Position numbers and translations under genes: made by a program. Below the pieces are notes generated by a model. That model did no database searches, was not told the DNA's origin, and worked only from the letters and a program-made list of their open reading frames with translations. Source: CAZPEV01 sp964585635 (GTDB lineage: Bacteria; Zixibacteria; MSB-5A5; GN15; JAAZOE01). Taken from it: a stretch of 11,323 nt of DNA. This document shows, one piece after another, positions 8,301-11,323 of the stretch. Each line of letters opens with the position of its first letter. Within the stretch, counting starts at the first letter, position 1. The stretch spans positions 1 through 11,323 of the forward strand of contig CAZPEV010000111.1 of NCBI GenBank assembly GCA_964585635.1, in the 5' to 3' direction.

Positions 8301-8446
8301 TCAAGCGGATTGCGGCCAAAGCCAAGAACCCGCAACGCCTGGCGGGACTCTATCGGGATGCAAGCATCAGTGACCTCTTGGGTCGCGTTCGCACCCTTCA
8401 GGCGCATATGGGAAAACGAAAAGGGGCCGCCGTCGGCAGCCCCTGA
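5378..8446 (+). CDS. Ser/Thr protein kinase with STAND-lid-like segment and TPR array
   Basis: The product is 1022 aa, starting at a GTG that directly follows the histidine kinase stop; only a distant AGGGA (about 5360) could serve as ribosome site, so translation is probably coupled. The kinase domain (about 13-275) has the Gly loop IGTGGTADVYLA (19-30), Lys42, Glu56, a catalytic loop HNDVKPAN (127-134, Asn instead of the usual Arg), DFS instead of DFG (158-160), SPE (181-183), Asp195 and Arg261. ATP- and metal-binding residues are present, so activity is likely. Residues about 325-410 resemble the lid region that follows the NTPase core in PknK-like kinase-ATPase-TPR proteins, yet no P-loop is visible. 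From about 465 onward lie TPRs; five units between 553 and 752 have an exact 40-residue period (kinesin-light-chain/LGN type), with further degenerate ones to about 975. It is probably a cytoplasmic signalling scaffold. Confidence 0.93.
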   Translation: MTHGKTNIISEEYEIIDPIGTGGTADVYLARRLGQARPVVVKLFAPGTSVDLIRREGDIAGKIHFPGFVRVMRTGQTAEGRAFLQLEWCEGTTLEPLAGRLSEAKLLSLLSAISASLFVLHRAGYSHNDVKPANIFCPVGMAAADYPIERLYYVKLSDFSLARRLAGEETDTVTGTVGYMSPEMILKHKIAPASDLFSLGVVAYFLACGRMPFGSSADDPLEINAQITEGERPPLSGPATDFSAATAAVIDDLLSIEPGRRPATAVDLMERLAAAGSPYPADRAVRPKHLMAAAGAGGSISPAAVFGEGSFSPPQEAFIQRATGHDFGVVRLLLEHNFNAGRFTRQGSCWKWCGEGTEAIDWPPRLDRFALRPLRRAPLSLMRLALAMSLLGEQAGVESLTENAIPDYASAVDRWRHIPAERIPSLLHSLERVMSAGSRRILASRLAAPLVSAPAGLVGRLHLMAGHYPDAIRDLSAAAEEALANHTHDEALAWLNLARMAAVKLADPVQEAEIALKIARLCKDLGQMQDAHRLYKEVIDLAESHGPESLLAQACKELGDVYKAMADYHAGIDILRRALDICRRLDDSLGVSHTLNNLGNISWVAGNLDQARDYYLQALEIQTQLQSDKDIASTLNNIGTIYAVQARFDDAIANFKRSLEMTERLGNLAEIARSHNNLGVVSHMAGMTASAADAFQCSLSYNRRIGAQTEVLLNIENLAEAMIQAGRLSSALQYLKEGDDLAGRLGNESHQSTVLQLTGQLLRRMGYYGDAEDKLTKALDLADRKDNRSVQLSCYLNLARLHVSLREYESAAPYMMKAQAAAEALGDKGALFHIALLRLTLTGERQYLAQAERLLGDVHNPREAAYLSLTILEHHNRAGLRDIEGDTLARATEFFSGENEDIEQARFYLAMGRRALLRDEPAMALDQGRKAQSAAVALGLLPEQWQAAALLSDVAFARDDVEGSFRAAQQALEILKRIAAKAKNPQRLAGLYRDASISDLLGRVRTLQAHMGKRKGAAVGSP
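8413..8443 (-). terminator. Intrinsic terminator of the small peptide gene, inside the convergent kinase CDS
   Basis: Read on the - strand, GGGGC (8443-8439) pairs with GCCCC (8427-8423) and an inner GCC/GGC pair closes around a GAC loop, with one mismatch. The stem is followed by TTTTCGTTTT (8422-8413). This is a standard intrinsic terminator for a - strand transcript, 31 nt after the stop of the peptide gene. On the + strand the stem is followed by TGAAAAACTT, not a T-run, so it would serve the Ser/Thr kinase transcript poorly. The stem encodes the last codons of that kinase. Confidence 0.75.
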
Positions 8447-8474
8447 AAAACTTACTGGAGATAGGGGAGAAGGA

Positions 8475-8567
8475 TCAACCCCCACCGGGTCTCTGCTGGC
8501 CACCCAGGCTGAAGCCCATTGGGGCGACCTTCTCTTCCAGCTCCTCAACACACAGTCTGTAAATCAA
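8475..8567 (-). CDS. 30-residue peptide, candidate precursor of a ribosomally made peptide
   Basis: This short gene starts at TTG (8567-8565) and ends at TGA (8477-8475). An in-frame TAA lies inside the ribosome site, so the frame cannot extend upstream. The ribosome site TAAGGAGGTGA (8582-8572) is an 11-nt match to the consensus anti-Shine-Dalgarno, ideally spaced. The peptide begins MIYRLC, continues with an acidic helix-like VEELEEKVAP, then a hydrophobic MGFSLGG, and ends in QQRPGGG. It has one Cys, no membrane segment and no signal peptide. With its own promoter and terminator, it looks highly expressed. The neighbouring PqqD-M50-HlyD protein suggests it is the substrate: a leader-like acidic half and a Gly-rich core. 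GG in SLGG recalls double-Gly leaders, but the spacing of hydrophobic residues does not fit and no C39 peptidase is visible. EELEEKVAP also resembles the LEERxAP/LEPR-type N-terminal motif I recall from exported proteins of Planctomycetes and others. Function is not proven. Confidence 0.7.
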   Translation of the reverse strand: MIYRLCVEELEEKVAPMGFSLGGQQRPGGG

Positions 8568-8571
8568 GCGC

Positions 8572-8582
8572 TCACCTCCTTA
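8572..8582 (-). promoter_or_regulatory. Perfect 11-nt ribosome binding site
   Basis: TAAGGAGGTGA on the - strand matches the full consensus complement of the 16S 3' end. From GGAGG there are 7 nt to the TTG start at 8567. It decides the start of the peptide gene and is far stronger than any other ribosome site in the window. Confidence 0.85.
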
Positions 8583-8683
8583 TAGTATAAGACTGGCCTG
8601 TTCACCATCACGGCGATCAGGTATCATCACACGTCGTTACGCGTTATGTGTCTTGCCTCGATGAAAATCACTGTGCTCCGCAA

Positions 8684-8699
8684 GTCACATCCGTGTGAC
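8684..8699. promoter_or_regulatory. Inverted repeat GTCACA-N4-TGTGAC
   Basis: The 6-bp arms are perfect around TCCG. On the - strand it lies about 14-30 nt downstream of the predicted start site. It could be an operator that blocks transcription or a hairpin in the leader RNA. The arms resemble half-sites of CRP/FNR-type regulators but in the reverse order (TCACA then TGTGA), so it is not a normal CRP site. Confidence 0.45.
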
Positions 8700-8704
8700 A
8701 TACT

Positions 8705-8721
8705 ATTCCATTCTATGGAAT
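8705..8721. promoter_or_regulatory. 17-bp palindrome over the -10 and start site
   Basis: ATTCCAT (8705-8711) and ATGGAAT (8715-8721) are perfect inverted repeats around TCT. On the - strand the palindrome overlaps the end of the -10 hexamer (8725-8720) and covers the predicted start near 8713. Position and symmetry are those of a repressor operator. The binding protein is unknown. Confidence 0.55.
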
Positions 8722-8747
8722 GATAATTAAAAACTCCAGCCTGTCAA
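8720..8747 (-). promoter_or_regulatory. Sigma-70-type promoter of the peptide gene
   Basis: On the - strand, TTGACA (8747-8742, perfect -35) is followed after 16 bp by TATCAT (8725-8720, one mismatch to TATAAT). Predicted start is near 8713. An AT-rich segment with a TTTATT-G-AATAAA palindrome (8762-8774) sits at about -49 to -61, where an UP element would be. The promoter lies about 90 bp beyond the stop of the PqqD-M50-HlyD gene, so the peptide gene can be transcribed separately and more strongly. Confidence 0.7.
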
Positions 8748-8810
8748 GGGGTTTCAGGAATTTTATTGAATAAAGGTTATTGCCCGACCCTGTCGACGGG
8801 CGTTATGACG

Positions 8811-8824
8811 TTGTTTGACAACAA
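8811..8824. repeat. Small inverted repeat after the M50 gene
   Basis: TTGTT (8811-8815) and AACAA (8820-8824) flank TGAC. It lies 12 nt past the stop of the M50 gene on the - strand. It is too weak and AT-rich for an intrinsic terminator; no other terminator is seen between this stop and the peptide promoter, so read-through into the peptide gene is possible. Confidence 0.3.
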
Positions 8825-8835
8825 GTTAATATAGC

Positions 8836-11160
8836 TTACCACCATGACCAGAATTCCACTCGAAGAAACGATTTTATCCGTTCGGCGGCCAATGCGACCA
8901 GCGACGCGCTCCCGCACGACACCTTGGCATACCCGCTCATGCCATCGCGCAGGAGCCGGTCCTTGTTGCTCAGCACGGCGAACACATCGAAGCGGGCGCG
9001 CGAATCGGGGAAGTGCGCCTCGGCGGCAGAACGGGCGATATGGACGACCGTGCCCCGGAAGAGCTGATCCGAGAAAGTTCGGACCTTGACGCGCACGTCG
9101 GCATCCGGTTGAACGAACTCCAGGTAGTTGTCGGTGATGGGAATGGCCACCTCGACCATGTTCATGGCAGCCACTTTGATCAAGAGGTCATTGCGGTAGA
9201 CCGCGACCACCTCGCCATCGATGGGGCAGACGATGACCTGCGCCGCCTGCTGCGAGGCCAGGTAGCTGAGGTTGGCCTCCTGGGTGGCGATTCTCGATCT
9301 GAGGATGGCAACTTCCTCTTTTTTCGGGGGGGATTCCAGCAGTTTCAGGCGGGACTTGGCTTCCTTGAGGTGCGACTGGGCGATATCAAAGTCGGACTGG
9401 TACTGCTCCAGTTGTTGTTTGGAGATGAGTTTCTTTTCGTACAGCGACTGGTATCGATCGATATCTTTTTTCCGCTGCTCCATGTCGGTTTGGGCGGCGT
9501 TGACCTCGGCCTGAGCGGCGGCGACGGCTTCCGGTTTGGGGGGCGATTGCGCCAGCGCCAGCTCGCCGTGCAACCGCTCCAATTCCGAGCGGGCCCCGGT
9601 CAGGCCGGTCGAGACCTGGGTCGAGGTTATCGCGGCCAGGGTGTCACCCCGGCGGACGGTGTCACCCTCGGCGACCAGCGGGGTCAGCTTCAGCACCGCC
9701 AGATCGCCGGTCGAGAGTTGAATCTGCTCGGTGTGGTAGCGGCGGGAACGGCCGCCTTCGCGCAGGCTGGACTCCAACCGCCCCTGCTCCGAGACCAGCG
9801 TGATGGCATATTCAGCCAGGGGGCGTACGATGATGTCGCCGCCGACGCTCCGGGGGAAGGGAACGATAAACAGCAGCAGCACCAGCGCGATGATGATGAG
9901 AGGGCCGAGAATCAGATTGCGTGGCTTGGTAAACAAGGCTCGTACGACCTCACGATCGGTGATAAACCGTCCTGTGCGCGCCAAGGGTGTTTTGAAGATA
10001 AGAATCAGTAGAATCAAAAACAAGACAAATCCCACGGCGCCAAGGCCGCTCACCAGAAAGTGGTAGACGGCGACGATCATATAACCGATCAGGAAGGCGC
10101 TGAAGAGGCCGGCCAGGACGACATAGGTCCACGAGAGGCGCCGCTCGCGGGGGGAAATGTCGGGGAGGTCGTCGACGACGCCGATGCTGCGCGTGATGAC
10201 CGACGCCAGATAACCGAAGGAGCGGCGGCGCAGGTTGGGGATATTGATCATTTCGGAAAGGAGGTAGTATCCATCCAGCTTGATCAAAGGATTAAGGTTG
10301 AAGAGCAGCGTCAGGAGGCAGACGTTGGCGGTCAGCCAGAAGAGCTGGTTGACGGTCGTGCCGATGACGGTGACCCGCCAGCCGAAGACGGCGGCGGCAA
10401 ACAGCACCATCTGGAAGAACAGCCCGGCCCAGATAACCGCCAGCCGCGCCGATTTGCGCGGAAACATCCAGGAGTCGGACAGATTGGCATAGAAGCAGGG
10501 TTGAAAGTAGAGGAGCAAGAAGCCCATCTCACGTACCTGGCCGCCATGGTAGGTGCAGGTGAGGGCATGGGCGAACTCATGCACGACAATGATCAGGGCC
10601 AGAGAAATGATGATGGTCAAAATCGAGCTGAGGGTGAACAGGTCGGCAGCGTTGAACCGGAGATAGCTGAGGTTGGCCGAATAGATCCAAAAGCCGGCCA
10701 GCACGAACAGGATCATCACGGTGACGCTCCAGGGACGGAAGAGAAAGCGAAGCGGGGGAAGGAGTGTCGCCAGCAGCTTCCGGGGATTGAACGCTTTCAG
10801 CTTGATGAACAAAAGGCGCGACAGGAGCGAGGGCGAGGTGCGGCCCCGATAGCGGCCGGAAGAGATTTCGTACTCGGCCCTGGTGCCATCCAGGAAGAAC
10901 AGCGAGTCGAGCTTGTCGGCGAATTGGCGGACGGCGTCGGGGGGGACGGTGAGGCCGAATTGGTCTTGCAGGCGGGCGGCGATGGTGTCGTAGTCGGTGG
11001 CGCCGTCGAATTGGCGGATGATGAAATATTCCGGTTCGCGCAGGCGGAAATAGCGGAAGGTGATCGGGTCTTTGAGGACATAGTAGGTAGTCCCGTCGCT
11101 TTGCTGCTGCGAGACGACCAGATCCTGCCGTAGTTTGGGCCATGTCGCCGGTTCAGTCAT
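8836..11160 (-). CDS. PqqD-like / M50 zinc metalloprotease / HlyD-like adaptor fusion protein
   Basis: I chose the ATG at 11160 (774 aa). The frame runs 42 codons further to 11286, but that stretch encodes no recognisable domain and contains the stem-loops of a divergent intergenic region. No ribosome site is evident; a TAGATT 6 nt before the ATG leaves leaderless transcription possible. Residues about 8-92 form a PqqD-like winged-helix region, the type that binds leader peptides of ribosomally made peptides. Membrane segments follow at about 145-165, 173-193 and more up to about 435. The zinc site is intact: HEFAH (194-198) and NPLIKLDGYY (290-299, Asp296). Residues 444-750 are a HlyD-like adaptor: split lipoyl-like parts around 475-515 and 640-668 and a coiled-coil hairpin (520-640) with paired SPPKPE and SPPKKE. 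The C-terminus is FWSWW. Likely role: binding, cutting and/or exporting a short peptide. The candidate substrate is encoded 269 bp downstream. Confidence 0.9.
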   Translation of the reverse strand: MTEPATWPKLRQDLVVSQQQSDGTTYYVLKDPITFRYFRLREPEYFIIRQFDGATDYDTIAARLQDQFGLTVPPDAVRQFADKLDSLFFLDGTRAEYEISSGRYRGRTSPSLLSRLLFIKLKAFNPRKLLATLLPPLRFLFRPWSVTVMILFVLAGFWIYSANLSYLRFNAADLFTLSSILTIIISLALIIVVHEFAHALTCTYHGGQVREMGFLLLYFQPCFYANLSDSWMFPRKSARLAVIWAGLFFQMVLFAAAVFGWRVTVIGTTVNQLFWLTANVCLLTLLFNLNPLIKLDGYYLLSEMINIPNLRRRSFGYLASVITRSIGVVDDLPDISPRERRLSWTYVVLAGLFSAFLIGYMIVAVYHFLVSGLGAVGFVLFLILLILIFKTPLARTGRFITDREVVRALFTKPRNLILGPLIIIALVLLLFIVPFPRSVGGDIIVRPLAEYAITLVSEQGRLESSLREGGRSRRYHTEQIQLSTGDLAVLKLTPLVAEGDTVRRGDTLAAITSTQVSTGLTGARSELERLHGELALAQSPPKPEAVAAAQAEVNAAQTDMEQRKKDIDRYQSLYEKKLISKQQLEQYQSDFDIAQSHLKEAKSRLKLLESPPKKEEVAILRSRIATQEANLSYLASQQAAQVIVCPIDGEVVAVYRNDLLIKVAAMNMVEVAIPITDNYLEFVQPDADVRVKVRTFSDQLFRGTVVHIARSAAEAHFPDSRARFDVFAVLSNKDRLLRDGMSGYAKVSCGSASLVALAAERIKSFLRVEFWSWW

Positions 11161-11209
11161 GCGGTAATCTAAACAGTTTGCGTCTCCGGGGAAAGTTGAT
11201 TTGCGCCGA

Positions 11210-11282
11210 GGGGTGAGCGTCCTCACCCCGGACCTACCTGTCGTAGGGAAACTCTTTGCGGCGGACGGGGACGTCCGACCGC
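11210..11282. repeat. Three consecutive stem-loops in a divergent intergenic region
   Basis: Stem 1 pairs GGGGTGAG (11210-11217) with CTCACCCC (11222-11229), 8 bp perfect with loop CGTC. Stem 2 pairs CCTAC (11233-11237) with GTAGG (11243-11247). Stem 3 pairs GCGGCGGACG (11258-11267) with CGTCCG plus CCGC (11272-11282), 10 bp with a bulged A and a GGGA loop of GNRA type. None is followed by a T-run on either strand. They may form a structured leader for the + strand gene starting at 11320 or act as protein-binding sites. The rest of 11161-11319 shows no other gene. Confidence 0.5.
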
Positions 11283-11319
11283 GCACAAGTGGTTTGACGG
11301 TTGGCGAGAGGTGAAACCG

Positions 11320-11323
11320 ATGC
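11320..11323 (+). CDS. Probable start of a divergent gene, cut by the window edge
   Basis: An ATG (11320-11322) follows GAGAGGTG (11307-11314) at suitable spacing, 160 bp from the start of the PqqD-M50-HlyD gene on the other strand. Only the start codon and one base are visible, so nothing can be said of the product. If the divergent pair is functional, it could be another part of the peptide system. Confidence 0.4.

Larger units (their letters stand above)
8568..8713 (-). other. Long 5' leader of the peptide gene
   Basis: If transcription starts near 8713, about 146 nt precede the peptide start. The leader contains the GTCACA/TGTGAC inverted repeat (8684-8699) and a CTTGC/GCAAG pairing (8652-8656 with 8680-8684) that overlaps it by one base, so the two could be alternative structures. 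I see no recognised riboswitch or convincing second ORF. Short frames here (for example a 24-codon one from 8702) lack ribosome sites. A regulatory or stabilising role is inferred. Confidence 0.4.

Noticed and set aside
8475..8567. Reading the peptide as a classic double-Gly bacteriocin
   Set aside because: GG is present, but the usual hydrophobic and Glu positions before it do not fit, the stretch after it is only 7 residues, and no C39 peptidase transporter is seen.
8584..8589. TATACT (- strand) as the -10 of the peptide gene
   Set aside because: Transcription would start inside the ribosome site, which would destroy it, and no -35 lies at suitable spacing. The TTGACA/TATCAT pair upstream is better.
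8628..8702. A 24-codon - strand frame from about 8702 in the peptide gene leader
   Set aside because: Only a poor GGAA lies before its ATG, and it runs over the GTCACA/TGTGAC repeat. Not enough support to call it a gene.
8646..8723. A 25-codon + strand frame starting at 8646
   Set aside because: It has no ribosome site, lies across the promoter and leader of the peptide gene, and shows no recognisable sequence.
9013..11133. Long + strand frames (9013-10011 and 10060-11133) opposite the M50 gene
   Set aside because: Their compositions are biased to Asp, Glu, Gln, Gly and Arg with no domain pattern, and they mirror the - strand gene, which has clear M50 and HlyD motifs. They are shadows of high-GC coding sequence.
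11161..11286. N-terminal extension of the M50 protein to an ATG at 11286
   Set aside because: The extra 42 residues are Arg/Ser/Thr/Pro-rich with no domain, the DNA holds three stem-loops, and PqqD-like homology starts just after the ATG at 11160.
1..11323. CRISPR arrays, tRNA or rRNA genes, insertion sequences
   Set aside because: I saw no regularly spaced repeats, no tRNA- or rRNA-like stretches, and no transposase or terminal repeats.

Overview
The window is GC-rich, densely coded DNA from a diderm bacterium. An outer-membrane beta-barrel gene, signal-peptide proteins and an adaptor-type periplasmic arm all point to two membranes. The mix of a sigma-54 activator, a soluble sensor kinase, a eukaryotic-type Ser/Thr kinase with TPRs and an Omp85-like barrel fits deltaproteobacterial, FCB or Zixibacteria-like lineages. 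That placement is a guess from gene content, not from a marker gene.

Left block (1-8446), all on the + strand. It opens with the C-terminal part of an NtrC-type sigma-54 activator whose start is outside the window. A 141-bp gap follows, holding an inverted repeat and an imperfect sigma-54-like promoter. Next come an exported Omp85-like barrel protein with an unusual bactofilin-like repeat segment, a small exported protein that may belong to the DUF4390 family, a soluble GAF-PAS histidine kinase, and a Ser/Thr protein kinase with a long TPR array. The gaps between these last four genes are 14, 71 and 0 nt, so they probably form one operon. It reads as a signalling and envelope module: a two-component pair that may control the envelope genes, plus a Ser/Thr kinase coupled to the histidine kinase.

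Right block (8411-11323), mainly on the - strand. A 774-residue membrane protein joins a PqqD-like domain, an M50 zinc metalloprotease with intact HEFAH and NPxxxxDG motifs, and a HlyD-like adaptor arm. Downstream of it on the same strand is an easily missed 30-codon gene at 8475-8567. This small gene has its own promoter (TTGACA-N16-TATCAT), a roughly 146-nt leader, an 11-nt perfect Shine-Dalgarno (TAAGGAGGTGA), a TTG start and an intrinsic terminator that lies inside the last codons of the convergent Ser/Thr kinase gene. I read the pair as a candidate ribosomally made peptide system: a short precursor ending in Gly-rich sequence, with a one-chain recognition, proteolysis and export machine. 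This is the most novel thing in the window.

At the right edge, three consecutive stem-loops precede what looks like the start codon of a divergent + strand gene at 11320. Its product is outside the window and could be a further component of the peptide system.
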